Below, in pieces: positions 17,666-26,043 of a stretch of DNA of 64,000 nt. The notes below the pieces were generated by a model, which saw only the letters and a list, made by a program, of their open reading frames with translations, did no database searches and was not told the DNA's origin. Position numbers and translations under genes: made by a program. Origin of the DNA: Mesorhizobium shangrilense (GTDB lineage: Bacteria > Pseudomonadota > Alphaproteobacteria > Rhizobiales > Rhizobiaceae); contig NZ_JBEWSZ010000001.1 in the NCBI RefSeq assembly GCF_040537815.1, forward strand, positions 4,588,001 to 4,652,000, read 5' to 3'. The stretch's first letter is position 1. Each line of letters begins with the position of its first letter.

Positions 17666-17989
17666 ATGCCGGCAAAACCGCATGAAGAAGCCTTTGATCC
17701 GAAGCCCGTTCTCGACCTCATCGCCAGCATAGAAGCCGATCTGCAGCGCCTGAAAGGCCTGGTCGAACAGCAGGTCGAGAAATTCGATCCCGCCAATCCC
17801 CACAACAAGGCTCCCGACGGCAAGCTGACGGAGGAGGGCGTCGAGTGCTGCTACCGGCTGTTCGACGAAGGCAAGTCGCGCTACACGGTCGCCCAGCAGA
17901 TGAAGATCTCCTTTGCCGCGGCGACCCACCGTTTCAACAACTGGCGCAAGCTGGGTGGGACGAAGCGGCAACGGGCATTGCTGGGGTGA
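17666..17989 (+). CDS. small helix-turn-helix protein of unknown role
   Basis: A 107-residue protein. The first half has a coiled-coil-like helix (LIASIEADLQRLKGLVEQQV); the second half has GKLTEEGVECCYRLFDEGK and then SRYTVAQQMKISFAAATHRF, which reads as a helix-turn-helix of the resolvase/Hin type (VAQQMKIS-turn-AATHRFNNW). I do not recognise a named family. The ATG at 17666 was chosen for the AAGGAA eight bases upstream; an ATG at 17618 falls inside the inverted repeat of the promoter region. No effector domain is visible, so a DNA-binding repressor acting on its own promoter is a reasonable guess, not a demonstrated role. Confidence 0.75.
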   Translation: MPAKPHEEAFDPKPVLDLIASIEADLQRLKGLVEQQVEKFDPANPHNKAPDGKLTEEGVECCYRLFDEGKSRYTVAQQMKISFAAATHRFNNWRKLGGTKRQRALLG

Positions 17990-18108
17990 GACTTGCGGGC
18001 GCCCGCGGAGCAGCGCCCCCCAGACTTTGTAACGGTCACATTTTTTCGTTGGCGTCGCTCGGCCCTTTCCGTGCACCATGGGCGGATTGCATCTCCGCAG
18101 GATCCGCC

Positions 18109-19086
18109 ATGACCACGCTTCCCGGCATCGCCGACATCCGCCACGCCGCAGCCCGGCTTTCCGGGCTGATCGTCGAGACACCGCTGATCGAGTCGCCGGA
18201 GCTGAACAAGCGTTTCGGTGCCCGTATCCTGTTCAAGCCGGAGACGCTGCAGCGCACCGGCTCGTTCAAGTTTCGCGGCGCCTACAACAAGCTGTCGTCG
18301 CTGAGCGAAGAGGAGCGCAGCCATGGCGTCGTCGCCTTCTCGTCGGGCAACCATGCGCAGGGCGTGGCCGCCTCGGCGGCAATGTTCGGCGTCAAGGCCG
18401 TCATCGCCATGCCGGCCGACGCGCCGGCGATGAAGATCGGCAATGTCCGCAAGATGGGCGCGGAGGTGGTGCCGTTCGACCGTTTTCGCGATGACCGCAT
18501 GACCGTCGTTCGCCCCTACATGGAACAGGGCATGGTCCTGGTGCCACCCTTCGACGACCCGGCCATCATCGCCGGCCAGGGCACGATCGGCCTCGAGCTG
18601 ACGGCACAGGCAAAGGCGCTCGGGGTGAGCCTCGACGCGGTGGTGGTCCCATGCGGCGGCGGCGGTCTGATCAGCGGCATTTCCGTCGCTGTCAAGGACG
18701 CTTCGCCTGGCACGGCCGTCTGGGCAGTCGAGCCCGAGCATTTCGACGACACCCGCCGATCGCTGGCCAAGGGTGCGCGAGTTTCGAACGAACCGGGTCA
18801 CACATCGATCTGCGACGCGATCCTGACTGCCGAGCCGGGCGCGATCACCTTCGAGATCAACCGCAGGAACCTCGCCGGCGCCATTGCCGTCTCCGACACA
18901 GCGACCGAACAGGCAGTGCGCGACGCCATGGCCTATCTCAAGCTGGTGGTCGAGCCCGGTGGGTGCGTGGGGCTGGCAGCACTTTCGTCCGGCGAGATCG
19001 AGCTGTCAGGCAAATGCATCGTGGTGGTGCTGTCCGGCGGCAATGTCGACTACAGCACCTATGCGCGGATCATGGCCGCAGCCTAG
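18109..19086 (+). CDS. threonine/serine ammonia-lyase (catabolic type)
   Basis: A 325-residue PLP enzyme of fold type II. The PLP lysine is Lys54 in TGSFKFRGAYNKL, the substrate loop is SSGNHAQG beginning at residue 78, and the phosphate cup is CGGGGLISG at 182-190. There is no C-terminal ACT-like regulatory domain, so it matches the short catabolic threonine/serine dehydratase class, which makes 2-oxobutanoate or pyruvate plus ammonia; serine racemase-like activity is also possible for this architecture. The ATG at 18109 (AGGAT nearby) aligns with the family; a much longer frame upstream crosses the preceding gene's end. It is a single gene, convergent with the efflux operon. Confidence 0.9.
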   Translation: MTTLPGIADIRHAAARLSGLIVETPLIESPELNKRFGARILFKPETLQRTGSFKFRGAYNKLSSLSEEERSHGVVAFSSGNHAQGVAASAAMFGVKAVIAMPADAPAMKIGNVRKMGAEVVPFDRFRDDRMTVVRPYMEQGMVLVPPFDDPAIIAGQGTIGLELTAQAKALGVSLDAVVVPCGGGGLISGISVAVKDASPGTAVWAVEPEHFDDTRRSLAKGARVSNEPGHTSICDAILTAEPGAITFEINRRNLAGAIAVSDTATEQAVRDAMAYLKLVVEPGGCVGLAALSSGEIELSGKCIVVVLSGGNVDYSTYARIMAAA

Positions 19087-19094
19087 CTGACAAG

Positions 19095-20231
19095 CTAATC
19101 CAGCGTCCGGCGGAAGCGCAGCAGTGCGGTACCGGCGAACACCGCCACGAACAGCACCAGCCAGGCGATCTCGCCGCCGATCGCATTGAAGTCGGCGCCC
19201 TTCAGCATGACCGCGCGGGTGATGCGCAGGAAGTGCGTGAGCGGGAAGATCTCGCCGAGAACCTGCGCCCAGCCCGGCATGCCGCGATAGGGGAACATGA
19301 AGCCGGACAGGAGCAGCGACGGCAGGAAGAAGAAGAAGGTCAGCTGCATCGCCTGCATCTGCGTGCGCGCCATGGTCGAGATCGTATAGCCGAGCAGCAC
19401 CAGCGACAGCACGAAGACCAGCACCGCCGACAGGAGAAGCGTCAGCGAGCCGACGAAGGGGATGGCGAACAGCAGCTTCGCCGCCACCAGCACCACCGCC
19501 ACCTGAACAGCACCGACGACGAGGAACGGCAGCACCTTGCCCAGCATGATCTCGGCCGGGCTTGCCGGCATCGCCAGGAGGTTCTCCATCGTGCCGCGCT
19601 CGGTCTCGCGCGTCAGCGCCATGGCCGTCATCATCACCATGGTCATCTGCAGGATGACGCCGAGCAGGCCGGGCACGATGTTGTATTGCGAGATGCCTTC
19701 CGGATTGTAGCGCTGGTGAACCACCACCTGCAGCTGCCCCCTGGCGTTTTCAGCGGCCGTTTCCTGCATGCCTTGTGCGCGCAGCAATGCCTGGCTGGCG
19801 ACGGTGCTCAGCGTCGAGACGGCACCGCTCGCCGCCGACGGATCGGTGGCGTCGGCCTCGATCAGGATCTGCGGGTTGTCGCCGCGCTCGACCCGTCTGG
19901 CGAAATCGGCCGGAATGGTGACGACGAAGGAGACCGCGCCCTTGGCCATCAGCTCTTCGGCCTCCTCGGCGCTGTGAGCGACATAGTCGAACCGGTAGTA
20001 GCCGGTCACCTGCAGGGCGGAGACCATGGCGCGCGTGTACTGGTCGTTGCTCATGGCCACGAGTGCCGCCGGCAGGCTCTTTGGGTCGCTGTTGATGGCA
20101 AAGCCGAACAGCACCAGCTGCATCAGCGGAACGCCCAGCATCATGGCGAAGGTGATGCGGTCGCGCCGCATCTGGATGAATTCCTTCATCAGCAGCGCAC
20201 CAAGCCTGGCGAAGGAGAATATGGCGTTCAT
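19095..20231 (-). CDS. ABC-2 type efflux permease (YbhS/YbhR-like)
   Basis: A 378-residue membrane protein. An N-terminal helix (MMLGVPLMQLVLFGFAI) is followed by a large periplasmic domain, about residues 50-180, and then five helices in the last 200 residues. The conserved ABC-2 segment around LTRETERGTMENLLAMPASP lies before the membrane cluster. This is the YhhJ/YbhS type of transporter that exports drugs or cations with a HlyD-type adaptor. Its ATG overlaps the ATPase stop (ATGA). It is last in the operon TetR-HlyD-ATPase-permease; only one permease gene is present, whereas E. coli ybhGFSR has two, so it probably works as a homodimer. Confidence 0.92.
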   Translation of the reverse strand: MNAIFSFARLGALLMKEFIQMRRDRITFAMMLGVPLMQLVLFGFAINSDPKSLPAALVAMSNDQYTRAMVSALQVTGYYRFDYVAHSAEEAEELMAKGAVSFVVTIPADFARRVERGDNPQILIEADATDPSAASGAVSTLSTVASQALLRAQGMQETAAENARGQLQVVVHQRYNPEGISQYNIVPGLLGVILQMTMVMMTAMALTRETERGTMENLLAMPASPAEIMLGKVLPFLVVGAVQVAVVLVAAKLLFAIPFVGSLTLLLSAVLVFVLSLVLLGYTISTMARTQMQAMQLTFFFFLPSLLLSGFMFPYRGMPGWAQVLGEIFPLTHFLRITRAVMLKGADFNAIGGEIAWLVLFVAVFAGTALLRFRRTLD

Positions 20232-21163
20232 CCCGGACTATCCTTGGCCATATTGTCCTTGGAGCCGGCCATGAACTGGATGAAGACATCCTCCAGGCTG
20301 GTTTCGCCCGGCGTCACGGTGACACCCTCGTGCTCTTTCTCGACATCGGCGAGAGCTGCTTCAAGTGCGGCCTTGTCGGAGCCGACGACATGCAGCGTCG
20401 CGCCGAACGGCGCCACCTGGTCGACGCCGGCGCGGCCTTCCAATGCCGCCGAGACCAGATCGAGACGCGGCCCCTGCACGACATAGGTTGTCAGCCCGGC
20501 ATTCTTCACCACCTCGTCCACGGTGCCGCTGGCCAGCATCTTGCCGTAGGAAATATAGCTGATCCGGTGGCAGCGCTCGGCCTCGTCCATGTAGTGGGTG
20601 GAGACCAGGACCGTCAGCCCGCCACGGGCGAGCCGATGGATCTCGTCCCAGAATTCACGCCTGGCCTTGGGGTCGACGCCCGCCGTCGGCTCGTCGAGCA
20701 GCAGCAGCCTGGGCTTGTGCATGATGCAGGCAGCCAGTGCCAGCCGCTGTTTCCAACCGCCGGAGAGCGTTCCGGCCAGCTGGTTGCGGCGCGAGGTCAG
20801 GCCAAGCTCCTCCAACGTCCTGTCGACATAGTCGCCAACGGGCTTCAACCGGTAGAGCCGCGCCACGAATTCGAGGTTCTCGCCAATCGTCAGGTCCTCG
20901 TAGAACGAGAATTTCTGTGTCATGTAGCCGACTTCGAGCTTGATCTTCAGGCTGTCGGTGCGGATGTTGAAACCGAGCACCGTGCCTTCGCCCTCGTCGG
21001 GCGTCAGCAGACCGCACATGATGCGGATGGTGGTGGTCTTTCCCGAGCCGTTCGGGCCAAGAAAGCCGACGATCTCGCCCTCGGCCACCGACATCGTCAC
21101 GTGGTCGACGACGGTCTTGTCGCCGAAGCGCTTGACCAGGCCGTGGACGTCGATGGCGTTCAT
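20228..21163 (-). CDS. efflux ABC transporter ATPase (YbhF-like, single domain)
   Basis: A 311-residue ATPase. Walker A is GPNGSGKTT (36-44), the signature is LSGGWKQRLALA and Walker B is RLLLLDEPTAGVDP. After residue 230 a C-terminal extension with GVTVTPGETSLEDVFIQFM is typical of drug-export ATPases of the CcmA/DrrA type. E. coli YbhF carries two such domains, this protein one. The ATG at 21163 overlaps the stop of the HlyD gene as ATGA; a longer frame runs back into that gene and was rejected. It powers the adjoining ABC-2 permease in the inner membrane. Confidence 0.94.
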   Translation of the reverse strand: MNAIDVHGLVKRFGDKTVVDHVTMSVAEGEIVGFLGPNGSGKTTTIRIMCGLLTPDEGEGTVLGFNIRTDSLKIKLEVGYMTQKFSFYEDLTIGENLEFVARLYRLKPVGDYVDRTLEELGLTSRRNQLAGTLSGGWKQRLALAACIMHKPRLLLLDEPTAGVDPKARREFWDEIHRLARGGLTVLVSTHYMDEAERCHRISYISYGKMLASGTVDEVVKNAGLTTYVVQGPRLDLVSAALEGRAGVDQVAPFGATLHVVGSDKAALEAALADVEKEHEGVTVTPGETSLEDVFIQFMAGSKDNMAKDSPG

Positions 21164-22110
21164 TTTCCGAGATCCGCGAGATCGACATCGACGATCTGCC
21201 CAGGCTGCAGCACACCCTTGTCGCCCTCCGGCCGCGCCTCGACCAGATAGACCAGCTTCTGCCGGTTCTCGAGCGAGTAGATGACCGGCGGCGTGAACTC
21301 CGGGTCTGGCGAGACATAGCTGACGCGCGCCTTGAGCCCGGCCTCGCAGCCATCGCACCGGACGCTGAGCATCGTGCCTATCTTCACCGACGAGAACGCG
21401 CTTTCGGGTATGTAGACGCTGAGCTTCACGGCGCCGTCCGGCAGCATGGAGATCACCGGCGCGGTCGGCCCCGCCGTGTCGCCGGGGTTGCGGATGACAT
21501 CATTGACGCGACCGGGGGACGGTGCGGCGAGCGAGCGCTTCGACAGCCGCCACTGCGCCTGGTCCAGCGCCGACTGGGCCTGCTTGACCTGGTTGTCGGC
21601 GGCCTTGATCGTCGCGGGACGCGCCGGCAAGCCACCGACGGCCAGATTGGCCTCGGCCTGGCCGACCTGCGCGTCGGCCGTCTCCAGCGTGGCGGCGGCC
21701 GTATCATAGTCGGCCTGCGTTCCGGCGCCACGCTTGAACAGGTCGCTGGCGCGGTCATATTTGCGCTTGGCGTCGGCGGCTTGCGCCTTGGCCATGTCGA
21801 GGGCGGCCTTGAGCGCGGCGATCTCTTCAGGCCGCTTGCCCACCTGCAGGTCGGCGAGTTGCGCCTGGGCCTGTGCAAGGGCCGCCTGGGCCTGCGCCAC
21901 CGCGATCCTGGCGTCGGCATCCTCCAGTGTCACCACCGGCGTGCCCGGCATGACGCGATCGCCGCGCTTCACCGACACCGTTTCGACTTGCGCTACCTCG
22001 ATCGGCGCCAGCAGCACGTAATCGCCCTCGACATAGCCGACAGCGAGCGGCGCCTGCGAACAGGCACTGAAAAGCTGGGCGGCGAGCGGGAGAGAACAGA
22101 GGAAGCTCAT
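21160..22110 (-). CDS. HlyD/YbhG-family membrane fusion protein
   Basis: A 316-residue periplasmic adaptor. An N-terminal signal or anchor (FLCSLPLAAQLFSAC) may be a lipoprotein signal, although FSAC is an atypical lipobox. The lipoyl half-motif VAQVETVSVKRGDRVMPGTP is followed by a long Ala/Gln-rich coiled-coil hairpin (AQAQAALAQAQAQLADLQ to about residue 190), the second lipoyl half (RSLAAPSPGRVNDVIRNPGD) and a beta-barrel domain with VKLSVYIPESAFSSV. The domain order and the neighbouring YbhF/YbhS-like genes and TetR gene mirror the E. coli cecR-ybhGFSR locus. Its start overlaps the TetR stop. Confidence 0.92.
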   Translation of the reverse strand: MSFLCSLPLAAQLFSACSQAPLAVGYVEGDYVLLAPIEVAQVETVSVKRGDRVMPGTPVVTLEDADARIAVAQAQAALAQAQAQLADLQVGKRPEEIAALKAALDMAKAQAADAKRKYDRASDLFKRGAGTQADYDTAAATLETADAQVGQAEANLAVGGLPARPATIKAADNQVKQAQSALDQAQWRLSKRSLAAPSPGRVNDVIRNPGDTAGPTAPVISMLPDGAVKLSVYIPESAFSSVKIGTMLSVRCDGCEAGLKARVSYVSPDPEFTPPVIYSLENRQKLVYLVEARPEGDKGVLQPGQIVDVDLADLGK

Positions 22111-22808
22111 GGTTCATATCCCTTCCTGGCGGCCAGTATGGCGCCGAGATTGCCCGTCACCACCGCCGCGATCTTGCTTGCCTCGGCGCCGCCGATTGCC
22201 TGCCAGCCCATGCGGCGCATCACGGCCTCGCGGCCAATGCGGAAATAGATGACCTGACCGATGAGCGTGAACACGGTGAGCCGGGTCGTCTCGCTCTCGG
22301 CCGGCTCGCCGGTCGCCTGTTCCCAGATCAGACAGAGCCGCCGGTGCGTCGGCTCGAACACGCCCTGATAGATGCGATCGAGCGCCGCGGTCGGGTGCGA
22401 GAGCTCACGCAGCACGAACTGCACGATCGCGCCTGCCTGCGGGCTTACCACGACGAAACCCACCATGTGCTCCAGGGCCATGAACAGCTGCGCCTGGGCC
22501 GCCTCGCGACTGGATATTCCCGCCGCCAGTGGTGGCAGATCGCCGATTGCCTGCCCGGCGATCTTCTGCATCGTTTCGACAATGTAGTCGGCGGTGGCGA
22601 TGCGAAGCCCTTCCTTGCCGCCGAAATGATAGGCTATCGACCCGATATTGGCCTTGGCTTCGGCCGCGAGCTCGCGTGTCGAGGTGCCGTCAAAGCCCTG
22701 CTGGCCGAAAAGCCGGAGCGCGGCCTGGACAAGGGCCGCGCGCGTTGGTTCGGCGGGAGGTTGCGTCGTTTCCCGCAATGGAACCCCAGCGCCTTCTGTC
22801 TTGTTCAT
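22107..22808 (-). CDS. TetR-family repressor, CecR-like (DUF1956)
   Basis: A 233-residue regulator. The N-terminal helix-turn-helix is RAALVQAALRLFGQQGFDG then TSTRELAAEAKANIGSIAYH with FGGKEGLRIATADYI, the TetR signature. The C-terminal ligand domain has the CecR-type phrases ALEHMVGFVVVSPQAGAI and FVLRELSHPTAALDRIYQGV. E. coli CecR controls the ybhGFSR efflux genes, and the downstream genes here are of that type, so it is probably an autorepressor of this operon. A perfect palindrome in its promoter is the likely operator. No ribosome site is visible ahead of the ATG, and the predicted transcription start falls on it, so the mRNA may be leaderless. Confidence 0.92.
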   Translation of the reverse strand: MNKTEGAGVPLRETTQPPAEPTRAALVQAALRLFGQQGFDGTSTRELAAEAKANIGSIAYHFGGKEGLRIATADYIVETMQKIAGQAIGDLPPLAAGISSREAAQAQLFMALEHMVGFVVVSPQAGAIVQFVLRELSHPTAALDRIYQGVFEPTHRRLCLIWEQATGEPAESETTRLTVFTLIGQVIYFRIGREAVMRRMGWQAIGGAEASKIAAVVTGNLGAILAARKGYEP

Positions 22809-22814
22809 ACAAAA

Positions 22815-22843
22815 TATTTAATCAATCGATTGATTAAAGTCAA
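22815..22843 (-). promoter_or_regulatory. promoter and palindromic operator of the TetR-efflux operon
   Basis: On the minus strand TTGACT (22843-22838) and TAAATA (22820-22815) are 17 bases apart. Almost the whole spacer is occupied by a perfect 22-base palindrome at 22817-22838 with half-site TTTAATCAATC. Binding there would block polymerase. The predicted start is about base 22808, the A of the TetR ATG. Confidence 0.75.
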
Positions 22844-22901
22844 TCCAACTAGACCATCTTCGACTTGCCATCTCCGGCAGCGCGCGCTTTAGTGCCGGCC
22901 C

Positions 22902-23375
22902 ATGGCAAAGGAAATCGAGCGCAAGTTCCTGGTCTCTGGCGTCGCATGGCGGACGCTGGCCGAGGCGGATATCCGCATCCGGCAATTCTACCTTGCCGCC
23001 GCGCCCGGTCGTACGGTGCGCGTGCGCATCAGCGATGGCACGTCAGCCAAGCTGACGCTCAAATTCGGCAGCAAGGCCCGGGAGCGCGACGAATTCGAAT
23101 ATGTGATCCCGCTGGCCGAGGCAGAGGAGATGCTGGCTTTCGCCATCGGGCGTGTCATCGAGAAGACACGCCACCATGTTAGGCATGGCGGCTACCTTTA
23201 TGAAGTCGATGTCTTTGGCGGCGCGCTTGCAGGGCTTGTGGTCGCCGAGCTTGAGACACCCGACGACGTACAGGACGAAATGCTGCCAGACTGGCTCGGC
23301 CGCGAAGTCACCGGCGAGCAGGGATTTTACAACGCGTCGCTCGCCCTCGGGGGGATTCCGGAGATCGCCGCATGA
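22902..23375 (+). CDS. CYTH-domain inorganic triphosphatase
   Basis: A 157-residue protein that is one CYTH domain. The N-terminal ExExK motif is EIERK (Glu4, Glu6, Lys8), followed by TVRVRISDGTSAKLTLKFGS, whose alternating Arg/Lys residues line the tunnel, and acidic residues in YLYEVDVFGGALAGLVVAEL that bind metal. CYTH enzymes hydrolyse tripolyphosphate or act on other triphosphorylated compounds; the class IV adenylate cyclase branch shares the fold, so activity should be stated as triphosphatase-like. The stop overlaps the CHAD gene start (ATGA). It is divergent from the TetR operon across 93 bases. Confidence 0.93.
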   Translation: MAKEIERKFLVSGVAWRTLAEADIRIRQFYLAAAPGRTVRVRISDGTSAKLTLKFGSKARERDEFEYVIPLAEAEEMLAFAIGRVIEKTRHHVRHGGYLYEVDVFGGALAGLVVAELETPDDVQDEMLPDWLGREVTGEQGFYNASLALGGIPEIAA

Positions 23376-24316
23376 GCTTCCGCATCGATCCGCGCCTGCC
23401 GTTGACCGGCGAGGTCAGGCGTATCCTCGCCGAGGAAATCGGCAAGGCGCTTGTCCATCTGGACGCGGCGCCCGGCCAGCTGGACCAGGCGCTGCACAAA
23501 TGCCGCAAGCGGCTGAAGAACGTGCGCGCGTTGCTGCGCCTTGTTCATTCCGGGGATGAAACATTCTGCGTGGCCGAAAACCAGTGTTACCGCGATGTGG
23601 CGGGACTGCTTGCTGGACCGCGCGAAGCGACGGCACTGATCGAGACCGTCGACCGGCTGGCAGCGGCTTTCCCGGAAGATTGCGCCGATGGCGGACTGGA
23701 TGCGGTGCGCGAGCGGCTCGTCGCACGCCAGCAGGCGCTGCACGCCGGCGACGACCTCGCCGCGACGATCGACACCGCAATCGCCGCCTGCGAGGCCGGC
23801 AGGAGCCGCATCGCCATGCTTTCCTTGCCCGATCTGCCCGAACAGGCCGCAGATATACTGGCCGAGGGCGCCCGCCTTACCTTGCGTCGCGCCAGGAAGG
23901 CACTGGACACGGCGGGATCGCGTGGCGAGGCCAACGATTTCCACGATCTGCGCAAGGCCGCCAAGACCCACGGCATGCATCTGTCGCTGCTTGGCCGGCT
24001 TTGGCCGACGCCGATCAAGGCCAGGCGCAAGGCGGTTGACGAACTCGGCGAAAGACTGGGCGAACTCCATGATGTGCTGGTCATGCGCGCCCTTCTCGAT
24101 GCGGAGGACCGGCCGCTCGGACCGCCAAAGGAGACGCGGCTGCTGGCCAAGCTGCTGAAGCGCTCGGAAAAGCATTTGAAAAAAGCCTGTCTTAAAGAGG
24201 CCGCCGAGCTGTTCGGGGACAGCCCCAAGCGGTCGGCAAGGAAGCTTGCCCGCAAGGCGCGCGACGATCTGGCTGGTGCGACAATGCATGAAGAGGATAC
24301 ACCAGCCGCGGCCTGA
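23372..24316 (+). CDS. CHAD-domain protein (polyphosphate-associated)
   Basis: A 314-residue all-helical CHAD protein. It has the conserved histidine-basic helices ALHKCRKRLKNVRALLRLVH near residue 45 and FHDLRKAAKTHGMHLSLLGR near residue 192, the two pseudo-symmetric halves that bind polyphosphate in known CHAD structures. The overlapping CYTH gene upstream supports a joint role in polyphosphate or triphosphate metabolism; in many bacteria the two domains are fused in one chain, here they are separate and translationally coupled. No signal peptide or membrane segment is present. Confidence 0.92.
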   Translation: MSFRIDPRLPLTGEVRRILAEEIGKALVHLDAAPGQLDQALHKCRKRLKNVRALLRLVHSGDETFCVAENQCYRDVAGLLAGPREATALIETVDRLAAAFPEDCADGGLDAVRERLVARQQALHAGDDLAATIDTAIAACEAGRSRIAMLSLPDLPEQAADILAEGARLTLRRARKALDTAGSRGEANDFHDLRKAAKTHGMHLSLLGRLWPTPIKARRKAVDELGERLGELHDVLVMRALLDAEDRPLGPPKETRLLAKLLKRSEKHLKKACLKEAAELFGDSPKRSARKLARKARDDLAGATMHEEDTPAAA

Positions 24317-24378
24317 TCGCTGTCGCGGGCCGGAGTGACGCGCCTGAGGCCTCACAGGCAAAACCCGCCGATCAGCCT

Positions 24379-25239
24379 TTAGGCAAGCCCTGCCTTGCGC
24401 ACGGCATTGGCATAGGACCGGCTGACCGGCAACAGCACGCTCTCTCCCAGTTTCAGGAACAGCTTGCCGTCCTTGCGCCGGTTGCCGGTGACGGCATCCA
24501 ACGCCACCCAATGCGAACGATGAATCTGAAGGCCGGGAATATCGCCGGCCTCGCGGATGGCATCGGCAAGCCGCATCAGGACGAGCGTCGTCCCCTTGTC
24601 GGTGTGCACCTCGACATAGTGATCCTGCATCGACAGATAGGCGAGCTTTCCGCGTATGGCATGCGGCAACCGGTCGTTCAGGGCCGATTGCGCGGATTGC
24701 GACGGAGGCGAGACTGAAGGCGGGGATCGCTCCGGCGGACCTTCCTTCGCATCATTGCCGGCGGGCTCGGTGGCGGGTGCATCGGCATTGGCCGGAACGT
24801 CCCGCGCGCCTCTGCCGGCCAAGGTGGAAAGGAAGGAAATCGCCGCCGCGATCAGACTGCAATTGACGAAGAGTTTTGCAACCTCGGCCACTTGGGGAAC
24901 AGGCCCGCCGAACAGCGCGTGGTTGAACAGCAGCACAACCAACGTCACCGGCACCCCAGCCGCGATGCCGGCCACCACGGTACGGACCGGCTGCGCACCG
25001 GCATTGCCGAATAGAATACCGAGCGTCAGCCGCATGGCCAGATAGCCGGCGACGAACGTCACCAGGGCCAACGCCAGCCAGTAAGCGAAGCGCGGCAGAA
25101 GCTCGAGCTCTTGGTAGGTGCCGAACGGCCCGGTGAGACCAAGGATCGCCGATACGGCCACAAGAGCGCCCCAGAAGCGCGGCGAGAACAGCAAAGCCTG
25201 CATTTGGCGAAGCGTGGAATGCAACAGCGTGTCTTTCAC
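24379..25239 (-). CDS. membrane-anchored LytTR DNA-binding regulator
   Basis: About 286 residues from a GTG start. Residues 1-150 contain four hydrophobic segments (for example WGALVAVSAILGLTGPFG, FAYWLALALVTFVAGYLAM, VVAGIAAGVPVTLVVLLF, LFVNCSLIAAAISFLSTL). A Pro/Ser-rich linker of about 50 residues leads to a C-terminal LytTR domain with KLAYLSMQDHYVEVHT, IPGLQIHRSHWVALDAV and KLFLKLGESVLLPVSRSY. LytTR domains bind DNA direct repeats, so a membrane-sensing transcription factor without a histidine kinase is likely. The start is uncertain: ATG 25203 or frames reaching into the divergent gene (25377) are alternatives. It is divergent from the membrane-protein gene, its most probable target. 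Confidence 0.82.
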   Translation of the reverse strand: MKDTLLHSTLRQMQALLFSPRFWGALVAVSAILGLTGPFGTYQELELLPRFAYWLALALVTFVAGYLAMRLTLGILFGNAGAQPVRTVVAGIAAGVPVTLVVLLFNHALFGGPVPQVAEVAKLFVNCSLIAAAISFLSTLAGRGARDVPANADAPATEPAGNDAKEGPPERSPPSVSPPSQSAQSALNDRLPHAIRGKLAYLSMQDHYVEVHTDKGTTLVLMRLADAIREAGDIPGLQIHRSHWVALDAVTGNRRKDGKLFLKLGESVLLPVSRSYANAVRKAGLA

Positions 25240-25365
25240 GTAGCCGTCCGTCCCTTGCCGAAGAGGCGTTTGATACGCCGGCTCCGCGCCGCCATGGTGC
25301 CAGGCGAACCCGCCAAGCTGATATCGCGCCGGCGGCAACCCTTCAACATCAGACGGAGATGCGCA

Positions 25366-26022
25366 ATGTCCCTTCATCTCGCCCGTTGCTGCCGGATGAT
25401 TTCGGTCCCTGTCGGCAGGCTGGCCTTTCCCGGTCTTGTTGGTGCCCTCGTCCTGGCCTTCAGTGGCGGTGCCCTTGCCGCCGGGACAGATGTCCCCAGC
25501 GCGGCCAGCATACTGTCCCACACGCCGATCTGGGTGTGGCCGCTGATCCTCTACGCCCTGCTCATCGGCTGGAAACGGACCCAGGCTCGCATCGTGGCGC
25601 CGCAGCGGCTTTTCGTCATGCCAGCGCTCATCACGGGTCTTGCACTCTACAATCTGGCTTCGTCCGGTGTCTCGGCCAGCGGGCTGCTCGGTTTCGCCTG
25701 CGGCGCCGTGGCCGGCGCCTTGGCGGGTATTGCCGTGGCGCGTCGCCGTCCCGCCACGATGCTCGCCGACGGCCGGCTGGCGCTGCAGGGCGATTGGGTG
25801 CCGCTGGCCCTCATCGCTGCCATCATCGTCATCCGCTATGCCAAGGGCGTCGCCCTGGGCGTGGACCCCGCACTGGCTGAAGTGCCCGGTTTCGTGCTGG
25901 CGAGCGCCTTCCTGTCGGGCTTCTTCGCCGCAATGATGATCGCTCGCACAATCGGCGTCCTTCCGTCGGGCTTCTTGCGCAACGAAGCGAGGCGGTCGGA
26001 TGAAGTCGCCAACTCGCTGTAG
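25366..26022 (+). CDS. multi-pass membrane protein of unknown function
   Basis: A 218-residue protein with about six hydrophobic segments, beginning after a short basic start (LHLARCCRM) with LAFPGLVGALVLAFSGGALA, then TPIWVWPLILYALLIGWKRT, LFVMPALITGLALYNLAS, LLGFACGAVAGALAGIAVA, WVPLALIAAIIVIRYAKGVA and VLASAFLSGFFAAMMIARTI. I recognise no named family. The ATG at 25366 has GGAG upstream. The divergent gene encodes a membrane LytTR regulator, and similar LytTR and membrane-protein pairs suggest a regulatory link; the downstream AraC gene is convergent and broken by a frameshift. Confidence 0.78.
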   Translation: MSLHLARCCRMISVPVGRLAFPGLVGALVLAFSGGALAAGTDVPSAASILSHTPIWVWPLILYALLIGWKRTQARIVAPQRLFVMPALITGLALYNLASSGVSASGLLGFACGAVAGALAGIAVARRRPATMLADGRLALQGDWVPLALIAAIIVIRYAKGVALGVDPALAEVPGFVLASAFLSGFFAAMMIARTIGVLPSGFLRNEARRSDEVANSL

Positions 26023-26043
26023 ATTTGCCCAGCGGGATAGAGG

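Noticed and set aside
17845..18108. Long N-terminal extension of the threonine dehydratase frame
   Set aside because: It crosses the end of the HTH gene and has no dehydratase homology; ATG 18109 with AGGAT aligns with the family.
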